A DNA stretch of 16,252 nt, from positions 1-16,252 of the forward strand of contig NNSL01000463.1 in the NCBI GenBank assembly GCA_003123965.1. Reading direction: 5' to 3'. The stretch is from Balneolaceae bacterium SMO_bin1 (GTDB lineage Bacteria > Bacteroidota > Rhodothermia > Balneolales > Balneolaceae). Shown here piece after piece: positions 1-6,402 of this stretch. The position numbers and the translations under genes are program-made. How positions within the stretch are numbered: position 1 is the stretch's first letter; every line of letters starts with the position of its first letter. The notes beneath the pieces were generated by a model. The model was given only the letters and a program-made list of their open reading frames with translations. It searched no databases and had not been told where the DNA came from.

Positions 1-149
1 CCGGCCAGCCACGTACCAATAAGCGCGCCGATAAAACCAACCACGATAGAAACCAGGCATCCACCCAGCGAATATCCTGCGATAGCTTGTCCAATAGATC
101 CGCAAACTGCTGCAATCAACAGTAATAATAAAAGTCCTAATAAACTCAT
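1..149 (-). CDS. GlsB/YeaQ/YmgE-family stress-response membrane protein (partial, C-terminus outside window)
   Basis: The minus strand from an ATG at 149 stays open to the window edge (49 full codons). The product begins MSLLGLLLLLLIAAVCGSIG, then carries a glycine-rich AGYSLGGCLVSIVVGFIGAL segment. This pattern of two glycine-rich membrane helices is typical of the small (about 80-90 residue) GlsB/YeaQ/YmgE family, also called transglycosylase-associated proteins. These are inner-membrane proteins linked to envelope and stress responses whose biochemical role is unclear. The ORF reads out of the window, so length and C-terminus cannot be judged. It diverges from the SPOR lipoprotein gene across a 175-bp AT-rich spacer. 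No Shine-Dalgarno is visible before the start. Family assignment is by recognition only. Confidence 0.72.
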   Translation of the reverse strand, partial: MSLLGLLLLLLIAAVCGSIGQAIAGYSLGGCLVSIVVGFIGALIGTWLA

Positions 150-229
150 ATCACAAAGAATTTGGTTAACAATAATTTTCAATATTTGCGCTACATAAGT
201 CCTATAAAAGTAACCGCTGCATTATTTAT

Positions 230-250
230 GAACAAAATTAATTTTTGTTC
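230..250. repeat. Inverted repeat (8-bp arms, 5-nt loop) in the divergent intergenic region
   Basis: GAACAAAA (230-237) and TTTTGTTC (243-250) are perfect inverted arms around TTAAT. It lies about 80 bp upstream of the GlsB-like start and 75 bp upstream of the SPOR gene. There is no adjacent T-tract, so an operator is more likely than a terminator. On the minus strand the element contains TAATTTTG (233-240), which fits the Bacteroidota -7 consensus TAnnTTTG, but I see no matching -33 TTG. The rest of 150-324 is AT-rich and shows nothing else I can support. Confidence 0.4.
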
Positions 251-324
251 GTTAAAGATTATAGCTTTCATATTCATACGGTTAAGTATAGTTTGATAAA
301 AAGGTTAATCTTAGCATATCCATT

Positions 325-810
325 ATGAAATACGCAATTCAATATTCCGGTATTTTGTTTCTGATGGCCATTTTAATTGCAGGGTGTGGCCCTTCAGAAG
401 AGGAACAGCGGCAGCGTGAGCAGGCCCGCCAAGATTCTCTTGAGCAAGCTCGCCAAGACTCTTTGCAGCAGGTGCGCCAGCAGCGAGAAGACAGCCTTGC
501 CCAGGCACGTGCCGACAGCGCCGGGCAAGCCCAAGAAGATGAATCGACTATTACATTTACCGAAAACGGCCGTTTTACGGTGCAGGTTGCCTCGTGGCGA
601 TCGCAGGTAAAAGCCCAGCAAGAAGCCAACAGTTGGCAAGAACGCGGCTACGAAAATGCTTACATTGTGCAGCACGGAAATGAAGCAACCGGCGACGTAT
701 GGTTTCGTGTTCGCATTGGACGGGTTGACAGCCGCGAAATGGCACAAAAGCTGCAGCAAGAACTGCGGGAAGAGCACCAAACCAATTCGTGGATAACCAC
801 CGCCAACTAG
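325..810 (+). CDS. SPOR-domain lipoprotein
   Basis: This 161-residue protein has a short hydrophobic signal ending in the lipobox LIAGC, with the lipidated cysteine at residue 21. The next region, about residues 24-75, is polar and rich in Q, R, E, D and S. It contains near-tandem 8-residue units of the form EQARQDSL (residues 32-66) and is probably a helical or coiled spacer. Residues 82-157 match a SPOR domain: FTVQVASWRSQVKAQQEA begins the first strand and helix, and WFRVRIGRVDS is the characteristic return strand. SPOR domains bind denuded peptidoglycan glycan strands at division sites. By inference the protein is an envelope-tethered septal or cell-wall binding lipoprotein. The ATG at 325 fits the signal peptide. 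The stop lies inside the extended start of the downstream hydrolase. Confidence 0.88.
   Translation: MKYAIQYSGILFLMAILIAGCGPSEEEQRQREQARQDSLEQARQDSLQQVRQQREDSLAQARADSAGQAQEDESTITFTENGRFTVQVASWRSQVKAQQEANSWQERGYENAYIVQHGNEATGDVWFRVRIGRVDSREMAQKLQQELREEHQTNSWITTAN
418..522 (+). repeat. Degenerate 24-nt tandem repeat within the SPOR lipoprotein gene
   Basis: Four consecutive copies of an 8-codon unit encode EQARQDSL, EQARQDSL, QQVRQ..EDSL (with two extra codons, QR) and AQARADSA. The first two copies are identical in protein but differ at several third positions. This suggests selection on the peptide rather than very recent slippage. The repeat makes the spacer between lipid anchor and SPOR domain. 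Confidence 0.7.
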
Positions 811-1754
811 CTCTTATTTGCGCAATGTTTTCTTTAATTCCGGACCAACTTCCGAAAGATGGCCATCATCTGGAGGAAATTATAGCCGATCACGAAAAAC
901 TGCACGAACCGTTGAAAAGCGGGCCCGTGCTCAAATTGTTTGGCATGATGCGGAAAAAAACAACCTACGCCCTATTCCATTGTCTACCTGCATGGCTTCA
1001 AAGCGAGCCACCCCGAAGGTCATCCGGTGCATACAAGGGTGGCCGAACAGCTCGGATGCAACCTTTACCTTTCAAGGCTGTACGGACATGGGCAGATAAC
1101 AAAAAAACGGCTCTCCGATTTAACCCAGAAAACCTTATTCAATCGGCAGTAGATGCACTGCGTATCGGCCAGAGGCTGGGCGACCGCGTTATTATAATGG
1201 GTACCTCCACCGGCGGAGCGCTGGCAGCGTACCTGGCAGCTTCACAAAGCTACGCACCGTCTGTTGCTGCACTCGTACTTTACTCTCCACTGGTTCATTT
1301 TTACGGCATTCGTTCACTATTACTCGAAAATAGTCTCAGCCGAAAGCTGCTTTCCCTATTTCCGGGCAAAAATTTCTTAATCCGGCAGGAAGACCCATTC
1401 ACCCCAGCTACAAAAAATATTTGGTACCACTCATACCATCTCAACGGGGCTTTGGCTCTGGGGGAAACTGTGCAGCAAATTACGCGCTCGAACGTGCTGG
1501 CCAACGTGCGCTGCCCCGCATTTTTAGGGTATTACTACAAGAACGAAAAAGAGCACGATCGCGTGGTATCAACCAGTGCTATTAAACGAATGGCTCAGCA
1601 GCTGGGCACCCCGCCCGAAGACGTTCTACTCAAGAACTTTCCCGAGGCTAACTCGCACGTAATTTGCAGTTCTCTGTTATCCAATGCCGTGCAGGATGTT
1701 ATTTCAGCAACGGTAAGCTTTCTTTCCAAAAAAACGGATTTGAGCAAGCTATAG
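789..1754 (+). CDS. Alpha/beta hydrolase, disrupted by three one-base homopolymer losses (probable sequencing error or pseudogene)
   Basis: The open frame has 321 codons, but only its ends make sense. The C-terminal two thirds show an alpha/beta hydrolase: nucleophile elbow GTSTGG (Ser140), acid in KEHDRVVS (Asp257) and catalytic His in ANSHVICS (His290). The N-terminal oxyanion strand, YSIVYLHGFKASHPEGHPVH, lies in another frame (970 onward), together with LSRLYGHG. Restoring one base at 921-926 (GGGCCC), at 954-960 (A7) and at 1124-1126 (CCC) gives a continuous protein of about 322 residues: EPLKSG, then RAQIVWHDAEKKQPTPYS, then HGF, then LSDLTPENLIQSAVDAL. As written, residues 46-112 are out of frame. 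Family members are cytoplasmic or envelope esterase-like enzymes of unknown substrate. The start is uncertain: ATG 789 overlaps the SPOR gene by 22 nt, and ATG 825 begins 14 nt after its stop. Confidence 0.7.
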   Translation: MDNHRQLALICAMFSLIPDQLPKDGHHLEEIIADHEKLHEPLKSGPVLKLFGMMRKKTTYALFHCLPAWLQSEPPRRSSGAYKGGRTARMQPLPFKAVRTWADNKKTALRFNPENLIQSAVDALRIGQRLGDRVIIMGTSTGGALAAYLAASQSYAPSVAALVLYSPLVHFYGIRSLLLENSLSRKLLSLFPGKNFLIRQEDPFTPATKNIWYHSYHLNGALALGETVQQITRSNVLANVRCPAFLGYYYKNEKEHDRVVSTSAIKRMAQQLGTPPEDVLLKNFPEANSHVICSSLLSNAVQDVISATVSFLSKKTDLSKL

Positions 1755-1865
1755 CTGATTTTGGCCTACGTAAAAGGCGGTAAATTGAATAAATATTTGT
1801 TTACTAATTGCGGTTTTTTTACCTTGATATGCGCTCAAGTAGCGTCTCTCTTGATGAATAGTCAG

Positions 1866-1902
1866 GCCCTTACACTTGATAGGTGTAGGGGCTTATTTTT
1901 TT
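1866..1902 (+). terminator. Rho-independent terminator after the SPOR-hydrolase pair
   Basis: GCCCTTACAC (1866-1875) pairs with GTGTAGGGGC (1883-1892), giving a 10-bp stem with one G-T wobble and a 7-nt loop. It is followed directly by the T-rich tract TTATTTTTTT (1893-1902). It lies about 110 bp after the hydrolase stop and insulates the partner-switching genes downstream. A smaller hairpin, CGCT-CAAGT-AGCG (1832-1844), lies just before it. Confidence 0.8.
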
Positions 1903-2038
1903 GAATCTTTCCCTTTCTTTCTTCGTAATAATGCAAGTTGAGTGGTTGGTTTTAATTAATCATATCCCGTTTCAATTTTATATATTCAAATTGCTTTATA
2001 CATTCAGTTATTGAATACCCAATACTAATTTTTGCGCA
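1903..2038 (+). other. AT-rich leader upstream of the partner-switching module
   Basis: The spacer between the hydrolase stop (1754) and the STAS gene start (2039) is 284 bp. Its first part holds two hairpins and the terminator. The remaining 136 bp are strongly AT-rich and must contain the promoter of the three-gene module if that module has its own. I find no exact TAnnTTTG element and no convincing -35/-10 pair here. A near miss, TAATTTTTG, sits almost on the start codon. Confidence 0.3.
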
Positions 2039-2404
2039 ATGAAAAATTTCAATATCACGCACAGGAAGATTGATTCCTACGATGTGCTGGTTCTTGACGG
2101 CGAACTTGATGCACACACAGCCTCTCAACTCGAAGATTCCCTGAAAAGTCTAATAGAACAAAATAATCACCAGATTATCGTCAACTTCGACGATCTCGAC
2201 TACATTGCCAGCGCGGGCCTCGGTGTTTTTATGGCCTATATTGAAGATGTACGCGAGCTGGGTGGTGATATCAAGCTCACCAATATGAACAAAAAAGTTT
2301 ATAACGTGTTCGACTTGCTGGGCTTTCCCACTTTATATGATATTCTTGAAGATGAGCAGGATGCCGTCAAGAAGTTTAATCATTCATCATCAACCAATAG
2401 CTAA
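2039..2404 (+). CDS. STAS-domain anti-sigma factor antagonist (RsbV/SpoIIAA-like)
   Basis: This 121-residue single-domain STAS protein has the fold's usual landmarks. LVLDGELDAHTASQLEDSL is the first strand and helix, HQIIVNFDDLDYIASAGLG contains the switch loop, and LGGDIKLTNMNKKVYNVFDL follows near the C-terminus. Ser58, in YIASAGLG, aligns with the serine phosphorylated by the partner kinase in SpoIIAA (MDSSGLG) and RsbV (MDSTGLG). The Asp just before it in those proteins is Ala57 here. In the known mechanism the unphosphorylated protein binds the anti-sigma kinase and frees its target. It is followed after 2 nt by the kinase and then by the phosphatase, which completes the switch. The start is an ATG at 2039. 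The C-terminus ends in a short, polar serine-rich tail. Confidence 0.9.
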   Translation: MKNFNITHRKIDSYDVLVLDGELDAHTASQLEDSLKSLIEQNNHQIIVNFDDLDYIASAGLGVFMAYIEDVRELGGDIKLTNMNKKVYNVFDLLGFPTLYDILEDEQDAVKKFNHSSSTNS

Positions 2405-2406
2405 CC

Positions 2407-2829
2407 GTGGCTACCCCTGATACGAAACATACCATGACGGTACAGGCGTCTACGGAAAACCTGGCGCAAGTACGCAATTTTGTGGCCAAGCACGCATCTA
2501 CGTTTGGTTTCAAAAAAGAGGAAATATCTGACATGCGGCTGGCCGTTGATGAAGCTTTTACCAACATTATTAAACACGCATACGAAAACGACGAGAACCA
2601 ATCGGTAAAAATTGCTCTCAGCGAAAACCACAATACATTCAGTATTTCGCTGTTCGATACCGGCAAATCGTTTTCCATGGAAAATTACCGCGAGCCGGAT
2701 GTAGAAGAAAAAATTCGCCAGAAAAAACGCGGCGGTGTGGGCGTATATTTAATCCGGCAGCTTATGGATGACGTCAACTACTCGCAGCAAGGGCCGCGCA
2801 ATGAAATCCGGATGACTAAAAAACGCTAA
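2407..2829 (+). CDS. Anti-sigma regulatory serine kinase (RsbW-like HATPase)
   Basis: This 140-residue GHKL/HATPase_c_2 protein starts at GTG 2407, two bases after the STAS stop. The ATP-binding motifs are present. The N-box RLAVDEAFTNIIKHAY carries Glu49 and Asn53. The G1 box FDTGKSF carries Asp84 and Gly86. The G2 region RGGVGVYLIRQLMDDVNY includes the glycines at 109, 110 and 112. Such proteins bind a target, classically a sigma factor, and phosphorylate the partner STAS protein on serine. The intact motifs suggest an active kinase. The target is not encoded nearby, so it could be a sigma factor elsewhere or a non-sigma output. No Shine-Dalgarno is visible; translation is probably coupled to the upstream gene. 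Confidence 0.9.
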   Translation: MATPDTKHTMTVQASTENLAQVRNFVAKHASTFGFKKEEISDMRLAVDEAFTNIIKHAYENDENQSVKIALSENHNTFSISLFDTGKSFSMENYREPDVEEKIRQKKRGGVGVYLIRQLMDDVNYSQQGPRNEIRMTKKR

Positions 2830-2833
2830 TATC

Positions 2834-4570
2834 GTGGCAAACTCCCTTTCCCCATCCAAAGAAAAGCATTCACGCTTTGAGCTGCGCACTCTCCTGGAAA
2901 CCTCGCGCATGCTGGCAGAGTCCCACGATATGGACTTTGTGCTCAACAACCTGCTGCTCATTACCATGGGCAAACTGATGGTAGGCCGGGGCATGGTTTT
3001 GCTTTTCGAACCCGCACACAACCACTACACCGTCTCCCGGTCGAAGGGTAAGAAGTGCTTGGATGAGGGCGAAAAGGTCACCTTCAGCGACCTTTCAAAA
3101 GTGCAGGAGCACTCAGTAATACAGTGCGGTTCTGATGAGTTTGATATTCCGGAGCTTATAGAAGGCGATAACAGCTGCACGCTTTTTAACCTGCAAACCC
3201 GCAGCAACCACATCGGGTTTTTATGCCTTGGCTCAAAAGGCGATAAATCTTCACTTAAGGAGCACGAAATTGAGTTTGTAGAAAGTCTCACCATTATTTC
3301 TTCGGTAGCTATAGCCAATTCGCGCATGTTTACCGAACTAAAACAGACTAATCGCCGGCTTGATCGGAAAATTTACGAACTTAACACCCTGCTCGATTTA
3401 AGCAAAGACTTTAATCGCATGGTTGATCGCGATGAGATTATTCGCGTTTTCAAATTTGCCATGCTCGGCCAAATGCTTATTCGCAGGTTCTTTTTCCTGC
3501 TAGAACAGGATGAACGCCGCACGATGGTGGCTACCAACAGCATTAAAGAAACTCTTTCACAAAAGGAGATTAACACCCTTTTTTCGCTAGAGCAGGATAT
3601 CGTCTCGGTGGATGATGAGCTGCGCGAGCAAATTCCATTTCTGCAAAAGAATGATATTTGCGCGCTGCTCGGCCTTTACTTTCAAGATGAAAAACTAGCC
3701 GTAGTTGGCATTGGCCCGCGCGCCAATGGCGAACCGTATTCGGAATCCGATTTTAACTTCCTGCAGTCGCTGGGTAACCTCGCTTTGCTCTCCATTCAGA
3801 AAACACTGCTGCTGGAAGAGCGCATTGAAAAAGAACGACTTGAAGAGGAGCTAAATATTGCCCGGAGCATTCAGCAAGGGCTGCTGCCCGATCCCATTCC
3901 CCAGCATTCCAACCTGGATATTGCTGCCCGGAATGTGCCTTCGCAGCAGGTGGGCGGCGACTACTTTGATATTCTCGAAACGCCCGGCCAGCGCCTCCTT
4001 TTTGCTATCGGCGATGTTACCGGCAAAGGCACGCCCGCAGCCTTGCTGATGGCCAACCTGCAAGCAATGTTACACGTGCTGCTGCCAATCGACATCAGCC
4101 TGGAAGAAGCCACACGCCGGGTAAACGACATCATTTACCAAAATACACCCAGCGACAAATTCGTGACCTTCTTCTGGGGGTTAATTCAACCCGAAACCAT
4201 GGAGTTTCAGTATGTTAATGCCGGTCACAACCCGCCGATGCTATTTAGAAAAGGCGAAGAATCCCACCATGAGCTTGAAGAAGGCGGACTAATTCTGGGC
4301 GCTATGTCCTCATCCATGGCCGACTACAGCGATGATACCATTCAGCTGCAGTCGGAAGATTTACTCGTGTTTTACACCGATGGGGTCACCGAATCGTTAA
4401 ATCCGGAGCAATCAGAGGAATATGAGGAAGAGCGGCTGGTACACTGCATCAACGAGCATCGCAATAAGTCATCGGAAGAAATTATGGAAGCAATTATCAA
4501 CGATGTAAAAGACTTTTCGGGCAACATGCAGTATGATGACATCACACTGATCATTATAAAAGTTAAGTAA
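2834..4570 (+). CDS. GAF-GAF-PPM serine phosphatase (RsbU/SpoIIE-like)
   Basis: This 578-residue cytoplasmic protein starts at GTG 2834, four bases after the kinase stop. Residues about 15-165 and 178-325 look like two successive GAF-type sensor domains, each beginning with an amphipathic helix (LRTLLETSRMLAES; LNTLLDLSKDFNRM). A charged helical linker (325-345, LLEERIEKERLEEELNIARS) leads to a PPM/SpoIIE phosphatase domain (346-577). Metal-binding aspartates are visible in VGGDYFDI (Asp376), GDVTGKG (Asp394), YTDGVTE (Asp516) and YDDITLI (Asp568/569). There are no transmembrane segments, so the signal should be cytoplasmic or protein-borne. By analogy with RsbU it dephosphorylates the STAS protein two genes upstream. 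The GAF ligand cannot be told from sequence alone. Confidence 0.9.
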   Translation: MANSLSPSKEKHSRFELRTLLETSRMLAESHDMDFVLNNLLLITMGKLMVGRGMVLLFEPAHNHYTVSRSKGKKCLDEGEKVTFSDLSKVQEHSVIQCGSDEFDIPELIEGDNSCTLFNLQTRSNHIGFLCLGSKGDKSSLKEHEIEFVESLTIISSVAIANSRMFTELKQTNRRLDRKIYELNTLLDLSKDFNRMVDRDEIIRVFKFAMLGQMLIRRFFFLLEQDERRTMVATNSIKETLSQKEINTLFSLEQDIVSVDDELREQIPFLQKNDICALLGLYFQDEKLAVVGIGPRANGEPYSESDFNFLQSLGNLALLSIQKTLLLEERIEKERLEEELNIARSIQQGLLPDPIPQHSNLDIAARNVPSQQVGGDYFDILETPGQRLLFAIGDVTGKGTPAALLMANLQAMLHVLLPIDISLEEATRRVNDIIYQNTPSDKFVTFFWGLIQPETMEFQYVNAGHNPPMLFRKGEESHHELEEGGLILGAMSSSMADYSDDTIQLQSEDLLVFYTDGVTESLNPEQSEEYEEERLVHCINEHRNKSSEEIMEAIINDVKDFSGNMQYDDITLIIIKVK

Positions 4571-4602
4571 GTCATCTATTAAGTCAGAAACCAACCTGAA
4601 GG

Positions 4603-6111
4603 TCAGTTAAAAATACCCAGCACCCCGGGCGGCCCGGTATTATTGGTTGTATTGGCCATGGCAAGAATATTTTTATACGACTCATAACGGTTCATAATTT
4701 CCCGCACGTAATTCACCGTTTCAATACCGCGGCAAAAGCCGTATCGCGCATTTTTATAATACGTTCGATCCATGAGCTTAAGTAGTGCATCGGCTACAGG
4801 CTCCCATTCATTCGGGTTTTTATTGAAGTCGATAACCAGCCGGCGGGCATCGGCCACGTGCCCTTGTCCTGCGTTATAAGCGGCCAGAGTAAACCGCCAC
4901 TGATCGGTGCTGTCCATGTACGAATAGTGATCGAGATGCTCATTCAATATACGTACGCCTTCCCGAATGTTGGTTTCGGCGTTGTAGAGCATTTGCACTT
5001 CTTGCACCTCCGAATAGCGGGGAAGTACCTGCATCAATCCCACAGCGCCTGTCCAGCTTTGAGCTTTGGGATTAAACTTGGTTTCTTGCGCAGTTATAGC
5101 AGCCAGCATAAGCCAGTCAATCCCCGCCGAGTCGGCTATTTGTTTAAATAATCCATCGTAAGGCGAAATAACCCCAGCTGCTGCCGACGGTGATTCTGCG
5201 CTGTAATAGTCGGCAATTTGGGGGCCGCGCTCAAAATAGCGCTGACGCAGTACATTCAAAAAAGCCGATCGCTTGGGCGTTTCATCATTTTCATCGAACC
5301 GAAAGTGTCCATTTAAAAATTCATCCATCTCTTGTTTTAGCTGGGAGGCATTCTTTCGTATGGCCCAGGCAATCGTATCATTTTCAGCGATGTATGGCCC
5401 GCGCACCAAATTACTCATATAATTGGCCGACGCCTGGTAAATATTATTGTCTGCCACCGTAGCCAAATATTTGCCCTGCGATACATCAAACAGCAGCGCC
5501 TCGGTGTCTTTATTATTCTGCACCAAATTGATACGAACCGGGTAACCCTGTTTTTGCAGCTCCTGCAGCTGCCGGTAATATGAGCTGTTTTTACGGACTG
5601 TAATGGGAAGATTACGCTGGATCACTTCTTCAATAGACTGCGGCGGGTTTTTCAACTCTCCAGACAATACCAGCACTTGATCCACCAGATTATACGGATG
5701 GGTAAAGCGTACATAACGTTGACGCTCGGGGGTGATGGTATAATTGGCGGCAATCACATCACCCTTGCCGCTATTGAGCATATCGTAGGGGTTTTCCTCG
5801 GGCTTCACCACTTTTACATCCAGCCGCAAATCGTGGACATTGGCAAATTCCTTCAGCAGCTCGTACTCAAATCCGTATTCTAAACCCTGATGCAAAAAGT
5901 AGGTATTAGAGCTGTATCGGGTGATCATGCGCAAGGTGCCGCTCTTTTTAATAGCGGCGAAATCGCGCTGGGTTTGTGGTTCCGAAATTGAAACATTGAG
6001 CCCGTCATCAGAGCGGTTATTATTGGTTCCAGAACCGCAAGATGCAATAAAAGAGGCCGCCCATACCATCAGGCAACCTTTGGCTAAAAATGTCAGTATC
6101 TTTTTCTGCAT
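4603..6111 (-). CDS. MltF-like lytic murein transglycosylase lipoprotein (SBP_bac_3 + SLT)
   Basis: The protein has two domains. Near the N-terminus a signal ends in the lipobox SFIASC (Cys25 counted from ATG 6111). A periplasmic solute-binding domain (family 3) follows: SGTLRMITRYSSNTYFLHQG, then GKGDVIAANYTITPERQRYV and FTHPYNLVDQVLVLS. The C-terminal third is an SLT lysozyme-like domain with AITAQETKFNPKAQSWTGAV and GLMQVLPR. The Glu of AQET is the expected catalytic acid, and LAAYNAGQGHVADAR is the usual downstream motif. Such enzymes cleave peptidoglycan glycan strands to 1,6-anhydro-muropeptides; in MltF the binding domain regulates the catalytic one. I chose ATG 6111 over an in-frame TTG at 6126 because it gives a standard 24-residue signal. 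The gene converges on the phosphatase gene, 32 bp apart. Confidence 0.9.
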   Translation of the reverse strand: MQKKILTFLAKGCLMVWAASFIASCGSGTNNNRSDDGLNVSISEPQTQRDFAAIKKSGTLRMITRYSSNTYFLHQGLEYGFEYELLKEFANVHDLRLDVKVVKPEENPYDMLNSGKGDVIAANYTITPERQRYVRFTHPYNLVDQVLVLSGELKNPPQSIEEVIQRNLPITVRKNSSYYRQLQELQKQGYPVRINLVQNNKDTEALLFDVSQGKYLATVADNNIYQASANYMSNLVRGPYIAENDTIAWAIRKNASQLKQEMDEFLNGHFRFDENDETPKRSAFLNVLRQRYFERGPQIADYYSAESPSAAAGVISPYDGLFKQIADSAGIDWLMLAAITAQETKFNPKAQSWTGAVGLMQVLPRYSEVQEVQMLYNAETNIREGVRILNEHLDHYSYMDSTDQWRFTLAAYNAGQGHVADARRLVIDFNKNPNEWEPVADALLKLMDRTYYKNARYGFCRGIETVNYVREIMNRYESYKNILAMANTTNNTGPPGVLGIFN

Positions 6112-6402
6112 ATAATATTGGTTCAATCAATCCCCAATGCCTAATTACGCTTTCTATCAGGGTGATGTATAACCGTTCGTCGGCGATAATAGTATAGTAA
6201 TAAAATTTTACAATCGGTATTCTTCCAATCATTTACGCCACTTAAGATACTGTTTAAATTACACTTATATTATATATTTAACAGAAATTGGCATATACTT
6301 TTATTCATGTTTGAATCGTTGAGTAGATAAGTTGTTTTCAATACCTTAAGGCTCCTTATTATTAATCACTACAGACTATTCCCCGCCAAGTTTACTGGTA
6401 TA
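6112..6402. promoter_or_regulatory. Divergent intergenic region between MltF-like and TonB-receptor genes
   Basis: This 291-bp, AT-rich spacer separates two divergently read genes and must hold the promoters of both. I find no exact TAnnTTTG element for either gene. On the minus strand, TTGTAA and TATTAT about 16 bp apart (roughly 6185-6215) resemble a weak -35/-10 pair for the MltF-like gene, but in such AT-rich DNA this could be chance. No hairpin, repeat or small gene stands out. Confidence 0.3.

Noticed and set aside
339..780. Long antisense frames opposite the SPOR lipoprotein
   Set aside because: The frames are rich in Cys, Arg and Ser, as expected from the complement of Gln/Ala/Ser-rich repeats. 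There is no recognisable domain, and the sense gene is clear.
955..961. Programmed -1 frameshift at A-AAA-AAC in the hydrolase, in the right frame for a slippery heptamer
   Set aside because: The heptamer does match the classic form, but two further shifts in the same gene occur at GGGCCC and CCC, which are not slippery sites. Three programmed shifts in one enzyme gene is implausible.
818..1099. A separate 93-codon gene inside the hydrolase
   Set aside because: Only its middle (RARAQIVWHDAEK) resembles protein, and that piece belongs to the frame-shifted hydrolase.
4571..4602. Terminator between the convergent phosphatase and MltF-like genes
   Set aside because: The only inverted repeat (ACCTGAAGGT) has a two-base loop and no T-tract.
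6127..6402. Small gene or riboswitch upstream of the TonB receptor
   Set aside because: The region is AT-rich with no stable hairpin set, no recognisable riboswitch core and no convincing small frame.
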